NCBI RefSeq assembly: GCF_010183535.1
Contig: NC_071329.1
Span: forward strand, 17,498,879 to 17,562,878
From: Caenorhabditis remanei
Taxonomy: Eukaryota > Nematoda > Chromadorea > Rhabditida > Rhabditidae
Direction: 5' to 3'
Length of the DNA stretch: 64,000 bases
The notes under the pieces are model-generated. The model was not told the DNA's origin, did not search any database, and was given only the letters and a program-made list of their open reading frames with translations. Position 1 is the stretch's first letter. Each line of letters starts with the position of its first letter. Made by a program: the position numbers and the translations under genes. Positions 10,836-20,340 of the stretch are shown piece after piece.

Positions 10836-12327
10836 TTATGGGAATGGCGCATTTTTCAAGAATTTCTCAATGTCATTATCGATTTCCTCCTTCACTCCAT
10901 ACTTGTATCCGTCCTGTCCTTCGAGATATTTATTGTAGTGATGAATCGACCATTTCCAGAATACTTTCTCGTTGTTTTCGACCTTTTGAGCTTCTAAAAA
11001 TTCGTTTTTAATGGCATTTTGTCCGAAAAAAGTAGCTGAAAACCAACTTACTGAAATAAATGTCGAATTGATTTTTATATTTCTCGAGGAAGTCTTGAAT
11101 ATTCAAGTTGTATGGATACGTAAATTTTCCATGTTCAATTGGAGAATAGTGGAAGACAAAGACGGGCTGAAAATATCATGGTAACTGCTGATTTTTCAAA
11201 TGATGCTCACCATGGATGTGCGGAAATAAAAATTTCGGAAATTCCGGAAACTCGGTTTTTTTCAATTTTTTTAAAGTAAAAATCAATAAATATGCTATAA
11301 AAACTGAAAATTTTGTAAATTTTGGCACCGTTAACGTTGGTTTTGCAGCAATTTCTTTTGATTCCGCACAAATTATTTATTTTATCATCATGAAAACATA
11401 TGGAATTTCGGAAAATAGTTTTTTTCCGGAAACATTTTTCGTTAATTTCCAAAAATAAAATTCTGAAATTTTCCGACGGAAAACCGTTCCGAAAAAAGTC
11501 AGAAATTTTGGAATTTCCCATAGTTGTTAAGGCCCAGGCCGGCCCGAAGGCCCAAAAAATGACTTTCGAAATTTTTTCAATTTTTAATCGAAAATGTGAC
11601 CATTTTTGACTATTTTTCAGAATTTCTTCTAATTCTGAATGATAGTCGAAAATTTGATTTTTTCGCGAAAAAATTTGAAAATTTGACTTTCGCGCCAATT
11701 CCCGGGCCTTGACAACTATGGAAATTTAGGAATTTCCAATTTCCTTTCCGCACATCCCAGATGCTCACCTTCACTGGTTCCGTAACAATCTGCAAATACT
11801 CATCATCGTTTTTGATGAATTTGAGATTTCTGTGATCTCTAGTTCCGGGCGCCAACTTCTCATCGATGAGCTCATCACACAACTTTAAAAGATTTGTCAA
11901 TTCATAGTAACGTGCTTCTTCTCGAATTTCCTTCAATTCTTTCAGAGAATCTGGAAGATCAATGTTCCCACCGCGCATATAATTCAGAATCGATTCAAAA
12001 TGTTTCGGCGATCGATCGATGAAAATGTCTCCGTTTTCATCAGTTGCTGTCTAAAAATCAAAATCGATTACTCAAGTAGCCGATACTTTACAAAAAACTA
12101 ACCTTTGTTTTAGAGTCTAAAATTCTTTTCAGTCTTCCACCGAATTTTTTCAGCGTGTATTTTGTAGTGTGAAAAATGGTGCCGCCTACATTCAATTTCC
12201 TGCAAAAACAGTCATTTATTATATGCAAAATGAAATAAATCTGATAATACCTCAAATCATATGGCTCATTTGCCAATTTATATTCCAAAATTTGGTATTC
12301 CTCAACCCAGTCGTAATCGTCATTCAT
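10836..12327 (-). CDS. T1-type BTB (KCTD-like) protein, inverted-pair copy 1
   Basis: Five exons: 12251-12327, 12103-12199, 11769-12050, 11052-11166 and 10836-10993, 242 aa. The BTB_2/T1 fold is indicated by LNVGGTIFHTTKYTLKKF early on, then FIDRSPKHFESILNYMR and LPDSLKELKEIREEARYY. After ~110 residues of T1 domain the C-terminal half (with FVFHYSPIEH and KWSIHHYNKYLEG) is not a domain I know. Proteins of this class usually oligomerise and many act as Cullin-3 substrate adaptors; that role is inferred. Intron 3 holds nested palindromes (11214-11757). The gene is mirrored by 13416-14646, and a third paralog lies at 51526-52293. Confidence 0.85.
11214..11757. repeat. Nested palindromes in T1/BTB intron 3
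   Basis: Outer ends GGATGTGCGGAAA and TTTCCGCACATCC are inverted repeats. Inside, 11519-11720 is a GGCCCGGGCC-type element with ends CATAGTTGTTAAGGCCC and GGGCCTTGACAACTATG. Long open frames on both strands here (for example 11207-11698 on minus) come from the palindrome and not from a gene. Confidence 0.75.
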
Positions 12328-13415
12328 TTTTGCTCTTCCGGTTGTTAGCAGTGATTTTTTCGTTTGTTTTGATGTTTACCTGGAAACTGAAGCGAATTTT
12401 CATTAAAACTACACATTTTCAATTCAAACAACAAGAAAATTAGAAATTTTAAGCGGAATTAAAGCTTGGCGATAGTGGAAAAGAGCAAAACTCGAAGAAA
12501 TTTATTTTGAAGCCTATTTTTCCATTTTTCAAAAAAGTAACGAATTGGTGACGAATTGATAAAAATTTTATTACTTCAGAATTTCGTTCGAAAAATCAAT
12601 AAAATTAGCTAAAAATCAGGTTAAAAACATGAAAAACGGTACGAAATTTCAGCATGACGTGGCGAGCTACCGTACTCTTTGCGCGTCAAATAAAATGCAG
12701 AGTACGCAGTAACTGTGTATAATGCATTTAATTTGACGAGCAGGGATTTTAAAATTTTGAAAGGTTTTTTAAAAGCGAAATTGTTACTTTTCCGGTTGAT
12801 TTTTTGTGGAAGAAGTAAAAAAAAATGAGCGCAAACAAGAAGAAAATCAGAAATTTTGAAGGGAATTACATTTTGTCTATTATTTTCTGCTGAATGATTT
12901 TATTATTTTTTACGTTCTTTCTTTAATACTTTTTGCACAAAAAATCAATCGGAAAACTAACAATTTCGCTTTAAAAAAGCGAAAAGATTTTAAATATTCC
13001 TGCTCAGCAAATTAAATGCATTGTACGCAATTCTAATTGCGTACTTTGCATTTTACTTTACGCGCAAAGAGTACGGTAGCTCTCCACGTCATGCTGAAAT
13101 TTTGTGTCGTTTTTCATCGTCTTCAACCTGAATTTCCAGCTGCTTGTATGGATTTTTCAAACGAAATTCTCAAATAATAATTTTTTAAATCAATTTGTCA
13201 CCAATTTATTACTTATTTCATGTGAAAATTGCCGAAATAGGCATCAAAACAAATTTCTTCCAGTTTTGCTATTTTCCGCTATTTAATTCCGCCTAAATTT
13301 TCTAATTTTCTTGTTGTTTAAACTGAAAATTTGTAGTTTCAATAAAAATTCACTTCAGTTTCCAGGTAAACATTAAAACCAACCAGAAAATCTGCTAACA
13401 ACCGGAAGAGCAAAA
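12328..13415. repeat. Palindromic axis of the T1/BTB inverted duplication
   Basis: The 1.1 kb between the two divergent ATGs is itself a large imperfect palindrome centred near 12870. The most obvious arms are GCATGACGTGGCGAGCTACC at about 12652 and its near-inverse ending GCTCTCCACGTCATGC at about 13095, followed by GCGCAAAGAGTACGG. A half-copy occurs at 52488-52615 upstream of the third paralog. The region must contain both promoters. Confidence 0.75.
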
Positions 13416-14646
13416 ATGGATGAGAATTATGCGTTGAGGTATTATAAGACATTATTTTTTCATATAATAAATGACTATTTTTGCAGGAAATTGAATGTTG
13501 GCGGCACAATTTTTTCGACTACAAAACGCACGCTGACAAAATGCCCTGGAAGACTGAAAATGATGGTGGAACATGAAACCGTGGTAAGTTTTTCTGTACA
13601 ATATCGACTATTTGAACAATCGATGTGCCTTAAATCTAAATAAATTATTTTTTGTTTTTCAGCCAGGAACTGATGAAAACGGAAACATTTTCATCGATCG
13701 ATCGCCGAAACATTTCGAATTGATTCTGAATTTTCTGCGTAATGCAAAAATTAATCTTCCAGACTCTCTGGAGGAAGTGAAGGAAATTCGAGCAGAAGCA
13801 CACTTCTATGCATTGGGAGATCTTAAAAAGTTGTGTGATGAGAAGTTGGCGCCGGGAACTAGAGATCACAGAAATCTCAAATTCATCAAAAACGATTATG
13901 AGTATATGCAGATTGTTACGAAACCAGTGAAGGTAATCATAATTTCAAAAATCAGCGGTTATCTTTAAATTCATATTTTCAGCCTGTTTTCGTCTTCCAC
14001 TATTCTCCAATTGAACCCGACAAGTTTACTTTTTTATACAACTTCGACATTGAAGATTTCCTCAAAGAATATAGAGATAAATTCGACATTTATTTCAGTA
14101 AGTTGGTTTTCAGTTATTCGCTGCTCTCAAATAGCCGACGGGCCGAGTTGAACTTTTTCTAAATTTGGTCTTAGGTACTTTTGACCTTGGGCCCCAAGGC
14201 TTGGGGATTCCAAATCTGCAGGGAAAATCTGCAAAATGGTCCCGTGGACCGAGTTATGAGACATCAAACTTTTTCTATGGGTCAACCGCATGCCTCGCGG
14301 TAAAAAGTTCATCCATAGGAAAAGTTTGACTGGCTCATAACTCGGTCCACGGGACCATTTTGCAGATTCTCCCTGCAGATTTGGAATCCTCAGGGACAAA
14401 AGTACCTATGGCCAGATTTATAGGAAAAATTCAAATCGGACCGTCGTCTACTTTCCTTCGTTGACGGAAGATAACGGCGTAGCGCTGACGCAAAACGGGT
14501 AGAATGTTCACTGTTAAAAAAAATCATTTTTAGAAGCTCGAAAGGCCAAAAACAACGAGAAAGTCTCTGGTGGTGGACGATGCATCATCACAATACATAT
14601 TACGAAGCATGTGACCAACAGGGTGTTCCTGGATATATTGGAGTGA
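13416..14646 (+). CDS. T1-type BTB protein, inverted-pair copy 2 (C-terminal frameshift)
   Basis: Exons 13416-13438, 13487-13583, 13663-13932, 13983-14097 and 14534-14646, 205 aa in the literal frame. The T1 domain (LNVGGTIFSTTKRTL, then FIDRSPKHFELILNFLR) matches the minus-strand copy. In the last exon, after NNEKV, the frame leaves the paralogous one: the literal frame stops at 14644-14646, whereas the frame one base over encodes a HHHNTYYEA-like stretch homologous to the sister copy and would stop at 14702. One base appears to be missing near 14564-14568. Either the copy has an altered tail or the assembly has an error there. Intron 4 contains a ~318-bp palindrome. Confidence 0.75.
14133..14450. 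repeat. Palindromic element in T1/BTB intron 4
   Basis: Arms include GCCGACGGGCCGAGTTGAAC at the left and TTCAAATCGGACCGTCGTC at the right; in the centre TGGTCCCGTGGACCGAGTTA pairs with TAACTCGGTCCACGGGACCA. Probable MITE. Its insertion gives copy 2 an intron of 436 nt. Confidence 0.8.
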
Positions 14647-14702
14647 AGTTGGACATCGATAGGGACATTTGGAGATTCTCGGAAATGGCGGGACTCGAAT
14701 AA

Positions 14703-15022
14703 ATCCGTTTTTTTGTGTGTCTTTCGTCTTTTCCTTCTCTTTTTGTTCTTTTAATTTATCTGTGATAGCTTCTATCAAATTTCATCGATTCTCAGTCGAA
14801 ATTATTGTTCATCTCTCATTTGTCAATAGATTTCAATTTTAGTTATTCTAATCTGCCATAATTTGTGTTGCCTAATGTTTCAATTCGTACAATTTTGAGT
14901 GCCAACGATGTCCTATTATGTTCTTTTACACTCACACTCGTTTTTATAATTGCAATTTTCTTTTGCATTTTGTATACAGGTATTCAGTGTCATATAACAA
15001 CAAGGTTTATTCAAGCCAGTGT
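14703..15022. other. Intergenic, nothing recognised
   Basis: AT-rich 3' flank between the convergent T1/BTB copy 2 and the DUF3557-type gene. No feature supported. Confidence 0.5.
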
Positions 15023-15751
15023 TCAGAAATGAGGTCTCATCAAAAATTTTTGTCCGAAAAGTTCCATTGACTCCAGTGGGCAACCGATCTCATCCAGCGA
15101 ATTTTGAGCTCGCACCGGATCAACATCTCCAATTATCAGATGCTTGGATCTGAATCTGAAATCTCCAATCTCCGGTATAGAATCGAAACGAACTGTGTGC
15201 ACATTCAAGTTGGCTCTATTTCCAAGCAGAAATTTATTGAGAAAGTAGTACATGGATTCCTTGATTTTCCTGTCGTACTTCATGCGCTCAATCACTTTGA
15301 TTCCGTTTTTCGCGGTGATCGTGAGTTGCAAGAAGTACTCGAAATACTCTTCATCCGAGGGCGCTCTATCCTTCATTGTAAGCCGTTGGCATTCCCTGGT
15401 GATCGGCTTTTCACACTCTCCGACATCTGTGCTCATACCACCTGCTGCATTGATTTCCAGAACCCATTTTGGTGCTTCGGTTGCATCTGCATAGTGACGA
15501 ATCACTCCCAGATTGTAATTGGTGTCGTTGATGGTAAACGACGTTGCCTTTATGTTGAGCTGATCAATTTTCAACGGAACCAGCTTTTCAGTGGACTCAA
15601 ACCCCGGGCACACAGTAGCCAGCTGTAGTCTGAAATAGTCTAATTGTTCTAACATCTGGAATTAACTAGTAGAATCTTACCTGATGTTTGGGTCGGTGTA
15701 CTTGAGAACACAGTTTAATGAGAGATATGTCAGTGGTTTGGTAACTGGCAT
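15023..15751 (-). CDS. DUF3557-type nematode protein (1)
   Basis: Two exons, 15681-15751 and 15023-15629, 225 aa. The N-terminus MPVTKPLTYLSLNCVLKYTD with following DPN-R and CP-G resembles the N-terminal motif of the nematode-expanded DUF3557 family, which is somewhat F-box-like in position and composition. Splicing to the second AG (TTTCAG at 15630-15635) gives PNIRLQLATVCPG, better than the nearer TTCCAG. The function of the family is unknown. The related genes at 60788-61987 and 48779-49698 share the first-exon motif and the phase-2 first intron. Confidence 0.7.
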
Positions 15752-16469
15752 GTTTGGGAGTTGGCAGAGAGGAATAGGAAGAACGGGACAAGGAAAAAGG
15801 ATAGAATGACTATCGGTGAGATGCCTCTATGTGGAACGGCAGAAATGGGCGGAGTCGCGTAATGGCATCTCTTATGCACTAGCAGTCTTTTCTCAGCCTG
15901 TCACATCTACTATGTCATCTGTTTACCACATTGTCACATTTGCCCTCTTGGTGTATGTGACCGCCGTAACTAGACGTGGAGAACGATCTAATCTAATTGC
16001 CTTTCCTATTGTCATTTTCTATTGTTTCCCATAGCTCAGAAACAATTAATACTATCTATTCCCCTTGGTCCTCCAACCGTCCTCTCTCACTCCTTCATTT
16101 CTCTCATTCCCCCTTTCCATTAGCAATTTTTCTCAAAATGGGCACAAATAAGCTGGCTATCAAAATATCAAACGTCAAAAGTTATCTATCCTACTGTATC
16201 AGAATGCTGTTTGTGGTTATCCAAGGATTGTACATATTTCTCAGACCGTACCAGCGGCTCTTCCATTTTCCTAACCCCCTTCCCCAACTGACTTTTACCG
16301 TTTATCTCACAGGGATGCAAGGCGTAAGGTCCGCAACGAAAAGTTTGTATTTACCTTTCGAGGTAAATTTTTCACTCAGCCAAGTCCCTTTTTGGCACTA
16401 TGCCAGCCGCTGTGCGACAGAGCGCGTTTACGCGACCTTCACATCCCTGTGTAATCTTTCACTTCCTTT
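15752..16469. other. Upstream region of DUF3557 gene; insertion site of transposon
   Basis: Contains an AATGGGCGGAGTCGCGTAATG block at 15845-15865 that recurs as ATGGGCGGAGTCACATAATG at 17885-17905 on the other side of the transposon. Otherwise pyrimidine-rich sequence with no supported gene. The block may be a duplicated promoter element. Confidence 0.35.
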
Positions 16470-16471
16470 TA

Positions 16472-17775
16472 CAGGGTGCGGCAGAATTACCCGCACAAAA
16501 GTTTGGCGCCATAAAGCAAGGCGATTGACGCAATTCTGGCGCGCGTATTATTTAAATTTTTGTTAATTATTTCATTTTTTATCATTGTGCCAAATTTCAG
16601 ATTGATCGGTTTTGTTTTAGGTAAATGGCACCGCCGAGTCCACATCGCTCTTCTATTTTGAACCTTTTCAAAGCAGGAGTCCCTCCGGTTGACATTATTA
16701 AACGGCTCGGAGTCCCAAGTAGAACCGTCTATGATTCGATTTCTCGTTTCAAAAAGCTTGGCACGTTTTTGGATAGATGTGGGAGAGGCAGAAAACCAAC
16801 AGTCGTGACTCCAGATCGGATTAAAGCTGTGAAAGAGAGAATCAGAAGAAATCCACATCGGAGCATCAGAAAAATGGCGAAAGGTATGAAAATTAGTTCA
16901 CGTTCGATGGGAAGGATTGTCAAAGACAAGCTGAAACTTACCTGCTACCGTGTAAGAAAAGCAGCCATTCTCTCGGAAGCTACAACCAAGAAACGACTCG
17001 AAAGATCGAAAAAGCTCCTTCAGCGCACGCGCAATGGTGAACACTTGGTTACGGTGTTCTTTGACGAGCAGCTGTTTACGGTACAGGCTGAATTCAATCC
17101 TCAAAATCATCGAGTACTAGCTGAGACATCTGAGGAAGCTTATGCAAACGGAAGGACCATTCATCAAGCTTCTCATCCCGCTAGTGTGATGGTTTTTGGA
17201 GCAGTGTGTGCTGATGGCAAGTCACCATTGCTTTTTGTCGATCAGGGAGTCAAAATCAACAAAGAAGTCTACATTTCGCAGATTTTGGAAAAGACACTTC
17301 TTCCCTGGGCCCAGAAGCACTTCAATGGACGTCGCTGGGTGTTCCAACAAGACGGCGCACCAGCACACACTGCCAAGTTGTCGCAACAGTGGTGCGAAAC
17401 CCATTTGCCTGCGTTCATCCCGAAGGACGAATGGCCACCGTCCTCGCCAGACCTCAATCCTTTGGACTACTCCATCTGGGGGGTTTTACAAAACAAGGTC
17501 AACGCTAAACCCCACTCAAGTATCGAGGCGCTGAAGAAGACCCTGGTCAAGGAATGGGACGCTTTGTCTCCGGAGTACCTGCGTGCAACCATCGATGCCT
17601 ACCCTAGACGTCTTCGTGCTGTCATCGAAAAGAGAGGAGATCGGATGGAACAAGATTAGCTGATAATTGTTGTTATGATCATGAATAAATTTTTTGTTGA
17701 TTCCCATGGTTTTCTGACTTTTACTTTTTTAGATATAGCACTTATAGCTTGTGCGGGTAATTCTGCCGCACCCTG
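16472..17775 (+). mobile_element. Intact Tc1/mariner-superfamily transposon, maT-like (DD37D)
   Basis: 1304 bp with 27-bp perfect terminal inverted repeats starting CAGGGTGCGGCAGAATTACC (16472-16498 and 17749-17775). TA is duplicated at 16470-16471 and 17776-17777. It contains one uninterrupted transposase frame. The perfect ends and intact frame suggest recent insertion. Confidence 0.93.
16625..17659 (+). CDS. maT-like transposase (DD37D)
   Basis: 344 aa with no introns. N-terminal ~110 residues form helix-turn-helix DNA-binding domains (GVPSRTVYDSISRFKK, then SRSMGRIVKDKL) with GRGRKP between them. The catalytic core has Asp at 147 (VFFDEQLF), Asp at 243 (QQDGAPAH) and Asp at 281 (SPDLNPLDY). 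There are 37 residues between the second and third acid, which is the DD37D pattern of the maT clade described from Caenorhabditis. All three residues are present and the frame is full length, so the copy may be active. Confidence 0.93.
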   Translation: MAPPSPHRSSILNLFKAGVPPVDIIKRLGVPSRTVYDSISRFKKLGTFLDRCGRGRKPTVVTPDRIKAVKERIRRNPHRSIRKMAKGMKISSRSMGRIVKDKLKLTCYRVRKAAILSEATTKKRLERSKKLLQRTRNGEHLVTVFFDEQLFTVQAEFNPQNHRVLAETSEEAYANGRTIHQASHPASVMVFGAVCADGKSPLLFVDQGVKINKEVYISQILEKTLLPWAQKHFNGRRWVFQQDGAPAHTAKLSQQWCETHLPAFIPKDEWPPSSPDLNPLDYSIWGVLQNKVNAKPHSSIEALKKTLVKEWDALSPEYLRATIDAYPRRLRAVIEKRGDRMEQD

Positions 17776-17777
17776 TA

Positions 17778-18226
17778 CAGTGTTAAGTATGTAAATACAT
17801 CTCTTACAACTTTTTTATTTGTCAAGACAGAAGACGTTAGATGACTGACGACTCCATAAGGACAGAAATGGCGAAAAACTAATAAATGGGCGGAGTCACA
17901 TAATGAGGTCTCTTATACGTTGGTTGCCTCTGCTCATAGTCATTCAGCCACATTTATCGTGTCAGTTAATTGAGTCACCTGTCTCCCACACTCATCTCCC
18001 GAATTCCTATTGCACGTTCTAATTCTTCTCCCCATTCACACATCAAGAACACAATGTGCCTAACCAGGTCCTTTACTCCTCTTTCATCATATTTTGATTC
18101 ACACACCTCTTGTACTCACATTGTTTTTAAATTTTAAATTTCTTCTAAATAAAACTAAATATTTATACCTTCAACTAAAATAAGTACTGTAGTTTTCAGC
18201 AACATCTCACCTTCTAGACTTCAAGA
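17778..18226. other. Upstream region of zinc-finger copy 1
   Basis: Pyrimidine-rich stretches typical of worm promoters, plus the GGGCGGAGTC block noted at 15845. No gene or RNA supported. Confidence 0.4.
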
Positions 18227-19580
18227 ATGACTGATCCAGCAAAACGCCACGAGTGCAATGTTTGTCACAAGACATTCAAAACGCCATCCGGTAAAATAGT
18301 GAAATAGTTTATAAAAATGCTATATCGATAGTTATTCCAGCGCTCGTAGTGCACGCGGTTATTCACACAGGAGAAAAGCCGTTCGAATGTGATGATTGTG
18401 GTATGAAATACAATTCCAAGGCTACCTTGTCCAAGCATCGATTGATTCATGAAACTTCGAAGCCGTTTGAATGTTTGATTTGTGGGAAAGCTGATACGTA
18501 AGTTTAAACTGTGAAAAATTTGTGAAAAATGATGTAAAATTACACGATGAAGTCAGGAGTACCTATGCAGACGCGCTCTGTGGCTAATTTGGGTACAACG
18601 TGTCGTAGCGGTGAACTTTCAAACATAGTGGTAACAACAGAGCACGTCTGCACAGTTATTCCTGGCCTCATCGTGAGACAGTGATCTAGTTAATAATGAA
18701 CTTCCAGGCTGAAATATAATATCAAAAGACACATAAACAAAGTACATAATCTCGAAGGAGATCGACTGGAAGCGGCGATTCAATCTTCCGAAAGACGCCG
18801 GAATATCAGAAAATCAGCGAGAACCGTTTTGAATAAAACTAATACAGTTTCAACACCAAACACTAAGAGAAAAGCGCCAAAGAGATCTCGGCAGGAAGAA
18901 GAGGATATGGAAGCGATGGATGATGACAACGACTTGGAGAATTCGTCAGGAACACCGGCCGTGCAACAAAGAGAAATCGATTCGGATTCTGTGATACCAT
19001 CAAACCGTAGAAATGCGTTGGGCACTCAAGAAACTGGAAATCACAGAAACAGCGATGAAGTGAACAAAAAATCTGAATCGAATCAAGAAAAAACCGAAGA
19101 AAAGCCGAGTCTGATTCTCGCTCCGCTGCCAAAAAGAAGAAAAATCAATACTCCGACGATAAAAATGACCCCATTCCCCATTAAAACTGAGAATCCAATC
19201 GTTCAAGAAGTCGGTGATTTGATGCCTCTTATGGATCTATCGACATCATCATTCCATCCATCAGCTTCACAACAAGGAATTCTCGACATGGGTCTGGATT
19301 CTCAAATCGGAAGTGTTTCAAATAATTCATCGATCAATACACCGCAATTTGTGAGATTATCACTTCCAAAATCATCTTAGAAAATCAATAATTCCAGAGT
19401 TTCGATGAAGACATTCGTCAGATTGCCCATCAATTGTCTCGTGTTGCCACCGCCCGTCCGGAATGTCATGATGCCCTCCGTGAAGTTCTCTATGGAACGA
19501 TTGTTGCATTCGGAAGTGGAGGATTCGATAACAATGTTGGAGAATTCTTCAAGAAAATGAATGATCGTTATAATCATTGA
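18227..19580 (+). CDS. C2H2 zinc-finger protein, array family, copy 1 (type A tail)
   Basis: Exons 18227-18290, 18341-18497, 18708-19350 and 19398-19580, 348 aa. Two complete C2H2 fingers start at [12 protein letters not shown] and CDDCGMKYNSKA, linked by HTGEKPFEC; a third Cys-pair (CLICGKAD) continues into exon 3 with HINKVH, so this copy has three. An acidic/Lys-rich linker follows (RQEEEDMEAMDDD, KRRKINTP), with IKTE matching the hydrophobic-K-x-E pattern. The last exon encodes [20 protein letters not shown] and the rest of the A-type tail. If the 47-nt last intron is retained, the frame stops in it at 19378. Probable DNA-binding transcriptional regulator. It is the only plus-strand member of the type A group and lacks the VIDL motif. 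Confidence 0.82.
18544..18674. repeat. Short palindrome in zinc-finger copy 1 intron
   Basis: Arms ACGATGAAGTCAGGAGTA and the inverse near TATTCCTGGCCTCATCGT enclose matching GCAGACGCGCTCTGT/ACAGAGCACGTCTGC. Probable MITE in intron 2. Confidence 0.7.
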
Positions 19581-20340
19581 CTCTCATCTATACACAGGTC
19601 CCTACGCTTCCAATACGCAAGGAGTGGCGCGATATTTTTGCGCCAGCAATGTCTTGGCACGCGAGTGGTGCACGGAAATGCGTACCGTAGTATTTTCATT
19701 TTTATAACTGAAAATTGTGTTTTATGCAATAAAAAACTTATTTTTCGTATTTTTTTCTCAAATCAATTCCCGAACTTTTTTAAGTTGGAGCAAAACGAAT
19801 CGAAAAAATGCAAAATATCGAAATTTCGTGTGTCGTAGGAGGAGTTCTATACTTTTGAAATTTCGCTATCGTAAAAAGTAGAAATATTCTAGAATATTAC
19901 GACGAAGAAGGAGAATTCAATCGAAGTTAATGACAATTGTAGGAAGCTAAACCTGGAAAAAATTTAGAAAAACCTTATTTTATTGCAGTTTTATGTTTTA
20001 AACCGTATTTTCTTGTTTCCGAAGTTACTCTTCAAAAATATGTTTTCAGAATCAAACAATCGGGTAGTTCTGTGTACTTAGACGGCTCGAAAGACAAAAA
20101 AGCCGTAAGGTTAGTAGAGTAGACGTATCATGAAACACAATCCTAATCAAATTTGTTGTCTATTGCAGATCACACAATCACATACGGGTAGACCGAGCAC
20201 AGAAATCAGACATTTGACAGTTCGGGTTCACAAAAAAGCTGTGAGGTCAGTAGTTATAAATAGTTATAAGGCGATGGAGGGAGCCTGAAGGGAAACAAAG
20301 CAAACATTTATGAATACATGGAACACGGAAATTTTCAGAA

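Noticed and set aside
11207..11698. 163-codon minus-strand open frame
   Set aside because: It lies inside the nested palindromes of a T1/BTB intron; its mirror frames on the other strand are similar, and composition is repeat-like.
15104..15628. 174-codon plus-strand open frame
   Set aside because: Antisense shadow of the DUF3557-type gene at 15023-15751, which has the better splice and family support.
15997..16566. 189-codon plus-strand open frame
   Set aside because: Pyrimidine-rich promoter-like sequence running into the transposon's left end; no conserved motif.
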